A DNA stretch of 63,624 bases, taken from the NCBI GenBank assembly GCA_902774335.1, contig CACYHW010000014.1, positions 1 through 63,624 on the forward strand, written 5' to 3'. The stretch comes from an uncultured Bacteroidales bacterium. Lineage in GTDB: Bacteria > Bacteroidota > Bacteroidia > Bacteroidales > Bacteroidaceae. Below are positions 7,545 through 15,954 of this stretch, in pieces (position 1 is the first letter of the stretch; the number at the start of each line of letters is the position of its first letter). The notes below the pieces were generated by a model, which was given only the letters and a program-made list of their open reading frames with translations, had not been told where the DNA came from and made no database searches. A program made the translations under genes and the position numbers.

Positions 7545-9042
7545 TACCTCTGACTCCTGTCAGCTTATATCCCTGAACGACCACAGTGTTGCCTTGCTTA
7601 TATGATGAAATAAGATTCTGAAGGAACGTTATCGCTTCATCAATGGCGCCAAGTTCAATCGACAGCACATCACCGCTCTTTTCTTTCAGACCCATAACCC
7701 AGAATGAATAGACACCCTGGGAAAGCTGGATACAGGATATGTATCCCTTATAGGGCTTGTCATTGGTCAATATTCCGTCATCATATATGCTCTTAAGGGA
7801 ATTCAGTTCCGGATACTGCATTTTCAGGCTGTCCAGTATTATGTCCGGGAGGCTCTGTGGCATTACCCTATTATCCTGATATGACAGAAGAGCCACCTGA
7901 GACTCCAGTAAGGAACCGTCAAAACGTGCCGATAAAGTCTGTTCCGTTTCAGGTTCATCATCCGGTAACTCTTCAACAACAGTCTCAACAGGCTGATTGA
8001 CAGATAAAGTGCTTTCATTTTCAAAATCTGACGCCAGCATCTTTTCCGATATTACCGGTTCTTCATTTGCTATCGGTTCAACAAATGATGTATTGGAAGC
8101 TATGTCATATACGGTGTTTGACATAAGTACAAGAGCCACTGTCAGCACCACCGGCAGATAAATGAGCTTAAGCAGATTGCCACGGCCGGAAAGCTTGCGG
8201 TTCATCATCTTGATTCTGGTGCGCAGACTGCTCTCACCCAGTCCGTTCACAAGCGGTATGGAGATTCCACCGGTTGCTATGCTCAGCAGACTTTGCTCAT
8301 ATTCCAGTTTGTCATAACCGGACTCAAGCACGGAGGCATCGGCCTGAAACTCCTGAACGCAGCAAAGGTCATGCCTTAACAGCCAGACGGCGGGATTGAA
8401 CCATTGGAATGCTGACAGGATATCAATGACCAACAGCTCTATGGAGTGATGGTGAGATATGTGTGAGTACTCATGACGTATTACTGCCGATGCACTGGAC
8501 AGGTCTGAATAATCTTCAGGCAGAACTATATAATTCATCCAACTGAAAGGACGGATGTTATCCTTTGAAATCACGATCTTGCAGCCGTCCCTTTCCGACA
8601 CGACACGTCCGCGACGGATTATCGTCCGGACTCTACTTGCAGACAGTAGTCTGAGTAAGATAAGACTTATCGTTCCAAATACATAAACGACCAATGCTAC
8701 GAGCATCCAATCTACATGCTTTTGAACCGCATCGGTTGAGACTGTAAACAGAGGCTGAGCCTGTGTTTGTATCTGAGCCGACATGTGACTCTGCGTTTGC
8801 TGTAAAACCGGTAGTTCCTGAAAACCGACAGGAGCAGAGGCAACTTCTGCGACGTCAGCCGGAGCCGGCCTGTGGATTGTGATTACGCAGAACGGCAGTA
8901 TATATGAGATTATCAAAGACGATACAAGGACTATACGTGCTGTACGGTGGAACGTTTCACGCCTCAGCAGCAGGTGGTACAGCGGCACGAATACCGCTGT
9001 GAGCAACGCCACCTTTAATATGTAAACAAGGAATGCGCTCAT
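7498..9042 (-). CDS. BlaR1/MecR1-like M56 membrane metallopeptidase with extra C-terminal domain
   Basis: The 514-residue protein has transmembrane segments near residues 5-20, 35-55 and 112-133, then the zinc protease motif HEYSH at residues 190-194 with FNPAVWLLRHDLCCVQEFQADASVL as the third-ligand region, and a further membrane segment near 295-315. This is the M56 family that senses a signal outside and inactivates a BlaI-type repressor. After about residue 390 there is an extra periplasmic domain ending VQGYKLTGVRGNAYSVL, which closely resembles the secreted protein encoded at 59885-60520. It starts 2 bases after the repressor gene ends. The inducing signal need not be a beta-lactam, and no lactamase gene is adjacent. 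Confidence 0.88.
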   Translation of the reverse strand: MSAFLVYILKVALLTAVFVPLYHLLLRRETFHRTARIVLVSSLIISYILPFCVITIHRPAPADVAEVASAPVGFQELPVLQQTQSHMSAQIQTQAQPLFTVSTDAVQKHVDWMLVALVVYVFGTISLILLRLLSASRVRTIIRRGRVVSERDGCKIVISKDNIRPFSWMNYIVLPEDYSDLSSASAVIRHEYSHISHHHSIELLVIDILSAFQWFNPAVWLLRHDLCCVQEFQADASVLESGYDKLEYEQSLLSIATGGISIPLVNGLGESSLRTRIKMMNRKLSGRGNLLKLIYLPVVLTVALVLMSNTVYDIASNTSFVEPIANEEPVISEKMLASDFENESTLSVNQPVETVVEELPDDEPETEQTLSARFDGSLLESQVALLSYQDNRVMPQSLPDIILDSLKMQYPELNSLKSIYDDGILTNDKPYKGYISCIQLSQGVYSFWVMGLKEKSGDVLSIELGAIDEAITFLQNLISSYKQGNTVVVQGYKLTGVRGNAYSVLSDKCQEPQA

Positions 9043-9044
9043 GA

Positions 9045-9404
9045 CTATTGCTGTTTTTTGATTTCCTTTATTATCTGCTCCAACTCCTCAACCGACAGTT
9101 TCTCATCCTTTAAGAATGACATCACCACGCTTGAGTATGAACTGCTGAAAAACTCATCGACTATACCGTTGATGCCGGACTTGCTGTACTGCTCACGGTC
9201 AACAATCGGATAGTACTGGTAATTGGTACCGAAGGCGTTGTGGCTCATAAAGCCGTCGGCCTGAAGTGTGCGCACCTGGTTGGACAGCGTGCCGAATGAT
9301 GGTTTGGGATCAGGATAGTGTTCCTGAAGCTCGCGGATGAACATGGGACCATAGGTCCAATAATAGTCCATGATGACTCGCTCCTTCTTGGTCAAACGTC
9401 TCAT
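9045..9404 (-). CDS. BlaI/MecI/CopY family transcriptional repressor
   Basis: The 119-residue protein has the winged helix of the BlaI family (LTKKERVIMDYYW, FIRELQEHYPDPKPSFGTLSNQVRTLQADGFMSH) and a C-terminal dimer helix (FLKDEKLSVEELEQIIKEIKK). ATG at 9404 is preferred over the TTG two codons upstream. It pairs with the adjacent M56 sensor; such repressors bind inverted repeats upstream of their own operon and are cleaved when the sensor is active. Candidate operators lie at 9427-9443 and 9469-9487. Confidence 0.9.
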   Translation of the reverse strand: MRRLTKKERVIMDYYWTYGPMFIRELQEHYPDPKPSFGTLSNQVRTLQADGFMSHNAFGTNYQYYPIVDREQYSKSGINGIVDEFFSSSYSSVVMSFLKDEKLSVEELEQIIKEIKKQQ

Positions 9405-9426
9405 AAGCAAATTATTTAATTGCGTC

Positions 9427-9487
9427 AGCGAAATGTTTTCGCTACAAATGAAACGAAAAATTATTGTTCAGCAAAATTTTTTCGCTG
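9427..9487. promoter_or_regulatory. candidate BlaI-type operators: two related inverted repeats
   Basis: A perfect inverted repeat AGCGAAA-TGT-TTTCGCT lies at 9427-9443. A second, related one (CAGCAAAA...TTTTCGCTG, one base short in one arm) lies at 9469-9487, about 43 bases away centre to centre. They sit 23-83 bases upstream of the repressor start, where an autoregulated BlaI operon should have its operators. Binding is inferred. Confidence 0.5.
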
Positions 9488-9489
9488 AA

Positions 9490-9563
9490 AATGACGCAAA
9501 GGGAAACGACCCCTTTGCGTCATTAAAAAACGACGCAAAGTGAAACGACCCTAATGCGTCATC
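9490..9563. repeat. type A hairpin repeat, two units in minus orientation
   Basis: Unit 9493-9521 has perfect 11-base arms (GACGCAAAGGG / CCCTTTGCGTC). Unit 9532-9560 is the mixed form GACGCAAAGTG / CCTAATGCGTC with weaker inner pairing. Both carry the core AAACGACCC (core read on the minus strand). The second unit provides the TGA stop of the XRE-zinc ribbon gene and separates it from the BlaI promoter region. Confidence 0.9.
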
Positions 9564-10008
9564 AGTTTTTCCAGTGCTTGAGTTGTGAGAGGTGGGAATC
9601 GTAGAAGGCGCGACGCTGTGCATCGGGCTGGTTATCAGGATTGGGCATGTGCTGCATCAGGAAATCCAGCAGAGTCTCCTTACTGTCATATGTGTATTTA
9701 CCATCGGTGTAACACCACTTGCAGTAATCCTCATTGAATGAGCCGTCCGGCTCCTTGCTTATCATGGAATCATCGGACAACGGCATTCCGCAACACTGGC
9801 AATAGAGTGTCTGCGGTGAGCCCAGGAGTGTATTGATAGATACGCCGAACTCGCGTGACAGAACCTTCAGCAACTCGGGATTGGGCTGTGTCAGTCCAGT
9901 CTCCCATCGGCTCACAGCCTGACGTGTAACATTGATGCGTTCTGCCATCTGCTCCTGCGTGAGATTGTTTTTTTCACGCAGATTCTTCAAGATTTCTTTT
10001 ACTTCCAT
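9562..10008 (-). CDS. XRE-family regulator with C-terminal zinc-ribbon domain
   Basis: From ATG 10008 the protein has 148 residues. Residues 1-62 are an XRE helix-turn-helix (NNLTQEQMAERINVTRQAVSRWETG). Residues 70-148 hold a zinc ribbon with Cys70, Cys72/73 and Cys96, Cys99 (CQCCGMPL and YCKWCYTDG) followed by a helical tail ending LKHWKN. The same C-terminal module is fused to a GNAT domain at 29435-30319. It is probably a DNA-binding regulator whose zinc module senses metal, redox or a partner; this is inference. An in-frame upstream Met (10065) is rejected because it would lie in the leader. Confidence 0.85.
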   Translation of the reverse strand: MEVKEILKNLREKNNLTQEQMAERINVTRQAVSRWETGLTQPNPELLKVLSREFGVSINTLLGSPQTLYCQCCGMPLSDDSMISKEPDGSFNEDYCKWCYTDGKYTYDSKETLLDFLMQHMPNPDNQPDAQRRAFYDSHLSQLKHWKN

Positions 10009-10160
10009 TTGAGTTTTTTGTTTGATTGATGATGCAAAGTTACGCCGCCCATTCACGCTTGTCAAGAAACATGTTGTTGCTATTGCCCCACAGAATATCC
10101 TGACCGCGATTATCAGTACAAAAAATTTACCACAAATATAAAAGAATTCTTGCCTATCCT

Positions 10161-10226
10161 TGGACGCAAAGGGGTCGTTTCCCTTTGCGTCAAATAGTAC
10201 AAAAGGGGTCTGTCCCCTTTTGTATC
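10161..10226. repeat. type A unit followed by a related hairpin with different outer stem
   Basis: Unit 10163-10191 has perfect arms GACGCAAAGGG / CCCTTTGCGTC. Immediately after, 10198-10224 is TACAAAAGGGG-TCTGT-CCCCTTTTGTA, a perfect 11-base hairpin with the same AAAGGGG/CCCCTTT inner stem but a different outer stem (TAC/GTA). It sits 5 bases from the end of the gene ending at 10231 and is followed by a T-rich stretch on the minus strand side. Confidence 0.88.
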
Positions 10227-10230
10227 ATTT

Positions 10231-11583
10231 TTAGAATTCCAGTTTGTAGTAGATGCAGTCTGAGTCCCGATAGAACTCGGTGGCACCCCAACGCTGCCAG
10301 TATGCGTGGGTTTTGAGCCGATGCATGACCGGTATGAATAAAAAGTCATAGTCTGCCTTGAGTTGCGGCATGACGGACATAAGCATATCGTAGTTGAGTC
10401 GTGTGCCACGGTACTCCTCAGCCACTATGAATGAGAATACGGCTGTGTAGCGCTGGGCATTCAGGCTGGCCAGCAGTTCGGGGGCATCGGTCAGGATCCG
10501 CTCAGTCTCCTCTTCTATTCTGTAATCGCTCATATTGAGGAGGCCGATAACCCTTCCCGCTTCATCGACCGCCTTTACGCTGAGCGGCCAGTTGAAGTGA
10601 AGGTCATGCACCCAGGTCTCAACCTCAGCGCGGTCAAAGCCGTACTCACGCACCATCCAGTCAACGGAGAGAGATGCATCGGCCGATGTCATTCTGTGCA
10701 ACGTGTATTGCATTGAAATGTGTACGACATTGAAACTCAACAGTATTTCGGGGTGATAAGAGAGTTTTGCCTTTCTCAGGCCGGGGATGCCCATATCCTC
10801 CTCCCGGTTTACGTAGATGTATTGCTCGGGCAGATGAGCGGCAAACTGCTGGTTTATTATGGCAAATGCGCCCTCAATGTTGCGGTCGGCCTTCTCTACA
10901 CAGATATCAAAAGTGTCATTGGTTACGGCTGCTCCGTAACAGAATGCAACCATACAACCGTCTACGAATATGCTGCCGCCTTCCATACCCAGTGATTCCC
11001 AATTGCTGAAAACGGTTTCCATAACCTGTCTCTCAGCATCTATAGTATCACTGGCATCTTTCTCCCCCTGCCATACCCCGGTAAGTCGGCGGCACTGATC
11101 AAACAGTCGGGGTGTGAGCGGGCGGTATTCAAATCCGGGATTATCGGCCCTGAAACGGTTTACATGATTGCGCTTGGCTTGCAGATGTCCGCCCTGCAAC
11201 AAAACCAGATCCAATCGGCGGTAGATGTAATCGTACTGCTCACGCATAGGCTCTACATCAATCTTAAATGGTGATAGAGCCGATAATTGAGAGTCCTCAA
11301 GTCCGTAAACAGTCAGTTTTCCGCCACTGTCCGACAGCAGTGCCCTGACCAGTTCCGGGGGCAGAGTATCATAGGCCGTACAGACCATATAGGCACGTTC
11401 CCCTTCGTAACTGAAGCGCAGAATAACGGCGTCCGGGAGCACACAAACCTCGGTATTGAACCAGAACTGCCACCCTATCAGGTTTGAAAAGGTATAATTG
11501 CAGTTGCGACGCCCGGAATTGAGCGTCACAGCCTGCATAGCCTCCCTGTCAGACAGAGTCAAAAGATGAAAACTCAGTTTCAT
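10231..11583 (-). CDS. two-domain acyltransferase: DUF2156/LPG-synthase-C-like plus GNAT
   Basis: From ATG 11583 the protein has 450 residues. Residues about 1-285 resemble the C-terminal domain of phosphatidylglycerol lysyltransferase (DUF2156), with the double GNAT fold pattern NHVNRFRADNPGFEYRPL and GGSIFVDGCMVAFCYG. Residues about 300-450 form a GNAT domain (FSFIVAEEYRGTRLNYDMLMSVMPQL and YWQRWGATEFYRDSD). No membrane flippase domain is present, so it may modify a lipid, peptide or small molecule. The promoter (TATCTTTG, minus strand 11590-11597) lies so close to the ATG that the mRNA is nearly leaderless. Confidence 0.8.
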   Translation of the reverse strand: MKLSFHLLTLSDREAMQAVTLNSGRRNCNYTFSNLIGWQFWFNTEVCVLPDAVILRFSYEGERAYMVCTAYDTLPPELVRALLSDSGGKLTVYGLEDSQLSALSPFKIDVEPMREQYDYIYRRLDLVLLQGGHLQAKRNHVNRFRADNPGFEYRPLTPRLFDQCRRLTGVWQGEKDASDTIDAERQVMETVFSNWESLGMEGGSIFVDGCMVAFCYGAAVTNDTFDICVEKADRNIEGAFAIINQQFAAHLPEQYIYVNREEDMGIPGLRKAKLSYHPEILLSFNVVHISMQYTLHRMTSADASLSVDWMVREYGFDRAEVETWVHDLHFNWPLSVKAVDEAGRVIGLLNMSDYRIEEETERILTDAPELLASLNAQRYTAVFSFIVAEEYRGTRLNYDMLMSVMPQLKADYDFLFIPVMHRLKTHAYWQRWGATEFYRDSDCIYYKLEF

Positions 11584-11589
11584 AGTTTG

Positions 11590-11614
11590 CAAAGATAAAA
11601 AATCATTATCTTCG
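11590..11614. promoter_or_regulatory. divergent -7 boxes
   Basis: TATCTTTG on the minus strand at 11590-11597 serves the gene starting at 11583. TATCTTCG on the plus strand at 11607-11614 lies 21 bases before the ATG of the truncated peroxidase remnant. Both match the TAnnTTTG class. Confidence 0.5.
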
Positions 11615-11634
11615 CTGCTACTAAACCTTACTGT

Positions 11635-11739
11635 ATGAAGAAGTTTATCGCGTCAATTATTCTCTTTATGGCTGCAACAGCCGTAATGGCACAGAAAGAT
11701 ATTTATTCTTTCAAAGTTAAGGACTCCAAGGGTGCCTAA
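11635..11739 (+). pseudogene. glutathione peroxidase remnant (first 34 codons)
   Basis: ATG 11635 opens a frame encoding a Sec signal peptide (MKKFIASIILFMAATAVMAQ) followed by KDIYSFKVKDSKGA and then TAA. The mature start is that of secreted Bacteroidales glutathione peroxidases, which normally continue for about 150 more residues with the CGFTPQY active site. Nothing of the rest follows; the convergent symporter gene ends 16 bases later. A promoter is still present. It looks like a 5' remnant left by deletion. The alternative, a genuine 34-residue secreted peptide, is less likely. Confidence 0.6.
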
Positions 11740-11754
11740 ATCAGAATCGTAAGG

Positions 11755-12954
11755 TCAATCCTGGCCGATGGACTTATCGGTCATGGCGCACACGCACGAG
11801 TCGGACCATACGTTCTCGGCAGTCTCAACCATATCAATGACGGTGTAGATGGGAAGTATTATTCCCAGAATAGCCACGGGAGCACCTATTCCGGACATAA
11901 GTGACAGTGTAAGGAAGAAACAACCCATGGGGACGCCGGCGTTTCCTATTGCCGATATCACCGATATAAGAATCCAAAGCAGTATGGTGCCCATAGTGAT
12001 GGGAGTCCCGCCGTTCTGCATGACAAACAGCGACGTTACCAGGATGAACGCCGCGCAACCGTTCATGTTGATGGTGGTGCAGATAGGCAGCACAAAACGC
12101 GCCACCTCCTTGCGTACGCCCAGACGGTTCTCGGCCGATTCCATAGTCACTGGAAGCGTGGCGGCGCTGCTCTTGGTAAAGAGTGCCATAAGTACGGCAG
12201 GACTCATACGTCCCAGAACATGAACGGGATTGAGACCGTTGGCCAACAGGAACAGCGGCAGTACCACAAAGAACTGTATGAAATTACCGCCCAACACCAC
12301 CAGAACGTACTTTCCGATAGAGTCGGCAATGACGCCGGCCGATAACTGGGCTGATAACTGAGCCGAGAAAGCCACGATACCAAGGGGCAGAGTCCAGATA
12401 AGACCGCGTATAAGCAGGAACAGAAGATCCTGCAAGCCGGTCAGTCCCTTGACCACAACCGCCTTGTTATCGGAATCCGGTAGTTTGGACAGGCCGATGC
12501 CCACAGCAAAGGCCAGCACCAGGAGTGAAAGCACATTGCCCTCCAGGAAAGGACGTACTATGTTGTTGGGAACAACCCCCAGGATATGATCCAGATATGA
12601 CAAATTTGTATTGAGGGCCGAGAACTGTGAACTATCGGCCTGAGATATGTCTGCAAGCGGCAGATTGCCCGGCTTGATGAGCACAAACAGCAATGCGCCT
12701 ATGGCTGCGGCGGCAAAAGTGGTAAGCAGCGTGTATGTGAGCGTTCTGCCGAATATCCTTCCCGAACCGTTTGAGCCGAATGTGGCAAAGGTGGTTATCA
12801 CGGCAAGAACAATTGTGGGTACTGCAAGCAGTTGGAACAGTCTTGTATAGACTGTAGCAATCACATTCATCACCTGATCAAGCCAGTGAATTCCCAATAC
12901 TCCCAGGACAGCACCTGCTGCAAGTGCTCCGATCCAAATAACTACCTTTTTCAT
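11755..12954 (-). CDS. dicarboxylate/amino acid:cation symporter (DAACS family)
   Basis: The 399-residue protein has eight hydrophobic segments plus two re-entrant loops. CTTINMNGCAAFILV is the family NMxG Na+-binding motif, and FTKSSAATLPVTME is the serine-rich hairpin. The family carries glutamate, C4-dicarboxylates, serine/threonine or cystine. Its ATG begins at the base after the TAA of the TonB receptor gene, so the two are coupled. The position at the end of a run with sulfur-enzyme genes makes a cystine (TcyP-like) or related amino acid substrate attractive, but this is inference. Confidence 0.92.
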   Translation of the reverse strand: MKKVVIWIGALAAGAVLGVLGIHWLDQVMNVIATVYTRLFQLLAVPTIVLAVITTFATFGSNGSGRIFGRTLTYTLLTTFAAAAIGALLFVLIKPGNLPLADISQADSSQFSALNTNLSYLDHILGVVPNNIVRPFLEGNVLSLLVLAFAVGIGLSKLPDSDNKAVVVKGLTGLQDLLFLLIRGLIWTLPLGIVAFSAQLSAQLSAGVIADSIGKYVLVVLGGNFIQFFVVLPLFLLANGLNPVHVLGRMSPAVLMALFTKSSAATLPVTMESAENRLGVRKEVARFVLPICTTINMNGCAAFILVTSLFVMQNGGTPITMGTILLWILISVISAIGNAGVPMGCFFLTLSLMSGIGAPVAILGIILPIYTVIDMVETAENVWSDSCVCAMTDKSIGQD

Positions 12955-14916
12955 TTACAGTTCAATAGTAAGATTCAAATAAACGTTACGGCCTTTCTGG
13001 GGGATGTTGTTCCAGTCGGAATAGGCGGAATAACGCTTGTCGAAAAGATTCTCAACACCTCCTCTGATTGAGATTCCGGAATTAACCTGATATTGCACGG
13101 ACAAATTTACAATATTCCAGGATTCGGTTTGGGTTTCGCCGTATTTTGGTGCATAGTTTGTCTGACGCGCATTACCGCGAACCTCAAGTTCGGTCTGTAC
13201 CCTACCCGTTCCGTACTGCAGTTGTGTACGCCAGGCCACAGGCGATATCAGGGGCAGGTTATCGCCCTCATCATCAAGACCGGCACTGTAACCCAGCTTG
13301 CCGTTCCAGGTCAGGCGGTCGGTAATCTGCCAGTCGGCGGTAAGCGACAAGTTGGCTATGGTGGCATGGTCCAGGTTCCTGTACACCTTGACGCCCTCGG
13401 CACCGACGGTCATAGCCGACAGCCGGTCATCGAGGCGGCCGATTATGTAATCCTTGAACAGGAAGACATTGGAATTGAGACTGACTGAGAATTCAGATTT
13501 CAGAATTGAGAATTCGGAATTCAGCTCAAAAGCCGACTCATTACTGAGATGAGGGTTGCCCATATAGTCATACTGGTCAAACGTATTGTTCAGGTAATAA
13601 CCGTAGGCCTCGGTCACCGTAGGTGCACGGCTTCCCCAGCCGGTACCAATTGAGAATTGAGAATTGAAAATTGACAATTGATACGATGCTGCTATGCGGC
13701 CGGTGGTCTGGTAGTAATGGTCGGTCATCAAGGGGAAGAAGACCTTCTGACCATTGTATCCTTCCTGGTTGTTGAGACGCTGGTTCTGCCATGCCACCTT
13801 GGCTGACAGACGCAGGGACTGCCTGGAATCAACACTCACGTTATCGGTCACCGCAAGACCGGTGTTGAGTGTGCCCACATCGGGCCATGTAACCATGTAC
13901 ATGGGTGCGGCACCACCGGGATACATGGTCATGTCAGCGAACAGACGGTTGTAGTACAGGTCATAATTGACTGCCACATCATGCTGCAGTTCCTGTCCGA
14001 CAGATGTGGTGAGCAGGCTGTAGAGACCTGTGGTCCAGCTGTCGCCGGGCATGTCCATGTGAATGAGCACATCGGGACGGGTGGTATCGTCCATGATGTG
14101 GATTATGTGGTTATAGTAGGCCTTGGTTTCCCAACTTGCCCAACCAAAAAGATGTTTGTACGAAAGTGATGTAATCAGTCCCTGAGCCTTAGCCACATCC
14201 ATGTTCAGTGCGGGATAGCCCACATCGGTGGCCCGATCAAAGATGAACGTGGTCTCCAGAACGTCGTTATCGGTCAACCTGAGTCCGGCATTGGCAAACA
14301 GATTGACTTTGCTGAACTGTGAGTAGTTGAGCAGCTCTCCCCCGCCCACGCGGTAGCAGTCGGCATCGCGGTAAAAGACGCCTGTGTTCAGGTATGTACG
14401 GTATGAACTGAATGCGGCATCAGCCCCATATACCTGCAGATGTCCGTTCCACTCGTGTCCGGCCGACAGGCTCACGTGCCTGGGATCGGCCTCAAAGCCC
14501 ACCTTGCGGAGCTTGAGGTCAAGCGAACCTCCAATGTTTCCGGTGGCCTGCGGATTACCGTCCAAACCGGAGTTCAGGCTGATACTCTGCAGATTGCCAC
14601 TTTCCACATACGAGGTTACAGGGTCCATCTTGTCCGTGCAGGCGTAGAATATCTTCATACCGTCAATGGTAGTGGAGAGTCTCTCCGTCTGCATGTTGTT
14701 GACTACGGGCTCCCATGCGTAGGAACCCCGTCGGACAAGGTTCACGTTACGCAGTTCGCCCAGATGTTCATCAATGCCGGCAACCGCTCCCTTGACTGAA
14801 CGTGTTCTTTTTCCTCTCTCATTTGATACGATGAGCACCTCGTCAAGGTTACGAACCCTGTCAAGCGTCACCGTATCGGTCATCAATAATGTTGTCAATA
14901 ATGCGGTTACCAGCAT
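12955..14916 (-). CDS. TonB-dependent outer membrane receptor
   Basis: From ATG 14916 the protein has 653 residues, with a hydrophobic leader, a plug (LDEVLIVSNERGKRTRSVKGAVAGIDEHL to about residue 140) and a 22-strand barrel ending in SIRGGVENLFDKRYSAYSDWNNIPQKGRNVYLNLTIEL, the usual barrel end with the terminal hydrophobic residue. It lacks the N-terminal carboxypeptidase-like domain of SusC. Two stretches, near 13485-13525 and 13646-13681, are built from the low-complexity AATTGAGAATTG repeat and give NSQFSI- and NSEFSI-like peptides in the barrel. Neighbours are a tandem YtkA/FixH-like lipoprotein upstream and a DAACS symporter downstream. Ligand unknown. Confidence 0.9.
   Translation of the reverse strand: MLVTALLTTLLMTDTVTLDRVRNLDEVLIVSNERGKRTRSVKGAVAGIDEHLGELRNVNLVRRGSYAWEPVVNNMQTERLSTTIDGMKIFYACTDKMDPVTSYVESGNLQSISLNSGLDGNPQATGNIGGSLDLKLRKVGFEADPRHVSLSAGHEWNGHLQVYGADAAFSSYRTYLNTGVFYRDADCYRVGGGELLNYSQFSKVNLFANAGLRLTDNDVLETTFIFDRATDVGYPALNMDVAKAQGLITSLSYKHLFGWASWETKAYYNHIIHIMDDTTRPDVLIHMDMPGDSWTTGLYSLLTTSVGQELQHDVAVNYDLYYNRLFADMTMYPGGAAPMYMVTWPDVGTLNTGLAVTDNVSVDSRQSLRLSAKVAWQNQRLNNQEGYNGQKVFFPLMTDHYYQTTGRIAASYQLSIFNSQFSIGTGWGSRAPTVTEAYGYYLNNTFDQYDYMGNPHLSNESAFELNSEFSILKSEFSVSLNSNVFLFKDYIIGRLDDRLSAMTVGAEGVKVYRNLDHATIANLSLTADWQITDRLTWNGKLGYSAGLDDEGDNLPLISPVAWRTQLQYGTGRVQTELEVRGNARQTNYAPKYGETQTESWNIVNLSVQYQVNSGISIRGGVENLFDKRYSAYSDWNNIPQKGRNVYLNLTIEL
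13485..13681. repeat. AATTGAGAATTG-type short repeats inside a coding region
   Basis: Two clusters (about 13485-13525 and 13646-13681) consist of near-tandem copies of GAATTGA or its variants. The same unit forms the intergenic repeat at 23826-23852. Inside the TonB receptor they remain in frame and encode FNSQFSI and LNSEFSILKSEFSV. Only the short unit is repeated; no transposase or target duplication is seen. Confidence 0.7.
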
Positions 14917-14944
14917 CTCCAAATACAAAACTTAATACAAAACA

Positions 14945-15904
14945 TCAAATTGTTACTTCCCAATAGAGCGAGCTGTAACCGTCGCTCAGGTCATCGCCGC
15001 CGGCAACAATGTTACCCTGGGCATCCTTTACGGTAAGGTGTATACGCCACCTGCCGGTCATGGTAAGGTTTACAGTACCCTGGTAGCTGCCGTCACTCTG
15101 GCGTGAAAGTCCTATGTTATCGGGCGATGTGTGGTTACCCATGTCAGGCATACGCGGATCAATCTCAATCACGAACTGCTCGCCGGCAAGACCATAAGGT
15201 GTTGTGGCAGGAGTGTTTTTCTTTGATACAAACGCTGTGATGGTATTCTTTCCGGTACTCCAATCCAACGGATTGACCAGTGACAGATAGTATGTGTCAT
15301 CACCCGCCTTGAATGACTTGAGCCACTGCTGACCGTCGGGCAGAGCATCGACAATTATCTCCTGCTCCCCGGTTGTTCCATCACTACCCAATACTGAGTA
15401 GTCGTAAGACAGAGTCCATGAACCGGCGTCGCTTGTGTTCATTACGAACGATACCCAACCGCGCTTTACCGCCAGATAGTTCTTGTTGAAGCTCTCCACG
15501 CCTGCGCTTACAGGTGTGCTGTGCTTCATGTTCATCTTGACCATCAGCATGATGGGTTTGAGAGCCGATATTTCAAAGTTCTTGATATAGTTTCCGTTTT
15601 TCTTCTTGGTAGCCACAAAGTATATGTCATTATAACCGCCATGGAACTTACCGGTCTTGGAATACGCAAACACGTTGTACTTATCGTCAATCACTGTCGA
15701 GAGTTCAGGTATGATCTTTACTGTCTGAAGGAACTTATAGACCTGCAACGCCTCCTCAGCCGAGCAGCAGTCTATGTCGCCGTCAATCGTAATACCCGGA
15801 ATCTCAATTTCCTGTTTTCCTAAATCATCATTTGAGTTGCAGGAGCTCAATACTGCTCCAAACAAGGCAACTGCTCCAAATTTCAAATACTTTCCAATAT
15901 TCAT
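14945..15904 (-). CDS. lipoprotein with two YtkA/FixH-like domains
   Basis: From ATG 15904 the protein has 319 residues with a lipobox ALFGAVLSSC. Two Ig-like modules follow. The first (about 75-180) contains MLMVKMNMKHSTPV, and the second (about 200-319) contains IDPRMPDMGNHTSP and GSYQGTVNLTMTGRWRIHLTVKD. The Met/His-rich MxM and MPxMxxH patterns with the beta-strand ending are typical of YtkA/FixH-like proteins, which often accompany copper handling. It lies 28 bases before the TonB receptor gene and is probably its partner. A metal role is inference; a general surface lipoprotein is the alternative. Confidence 0.7.
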   Translation of the reverse strand: MNIGKYLKFGAVALFGAVLSSCNSNDDLGKQEIEIPGITIDGDIDCCSAEEALQVYKFLQTVKIIPELSTVIDDKYNVFAYSKTGKFHGGYNDIYFVATKKKNGNYIKNFEISALKPIMLMVKMNMKHSTPVSAGVESFNKNYLAVKRGWVSFVMNTSDAGSWTLSYDYSVLGSDGTTGEQEIIVDALPDGQQWLKSFKAGDDTYYLSLVNPLDWSTGKNTITAFVSKKNTPATTPYGLAGEQFVIEIDPRMPDMGNHTSPDNIGLSRQSDGSYQGTVNLTMTGRWRIHLTVKDAQGNIVAGGDDLSDGYSSLYWEVTI

Positions 15905-15954
15905 GATACTCTGTTTTAAATCCACTTAAGCGTGGGGTTATTTTATAGTTCAAA

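Noticed and set aside
7498-9404. Beta-lactam resistance operon
   Set aside because: The regulator pair is of the BlaR1/BlaI type, but no beta-lactamase or PBP gene is adjacent and the extra domain points to another signal.
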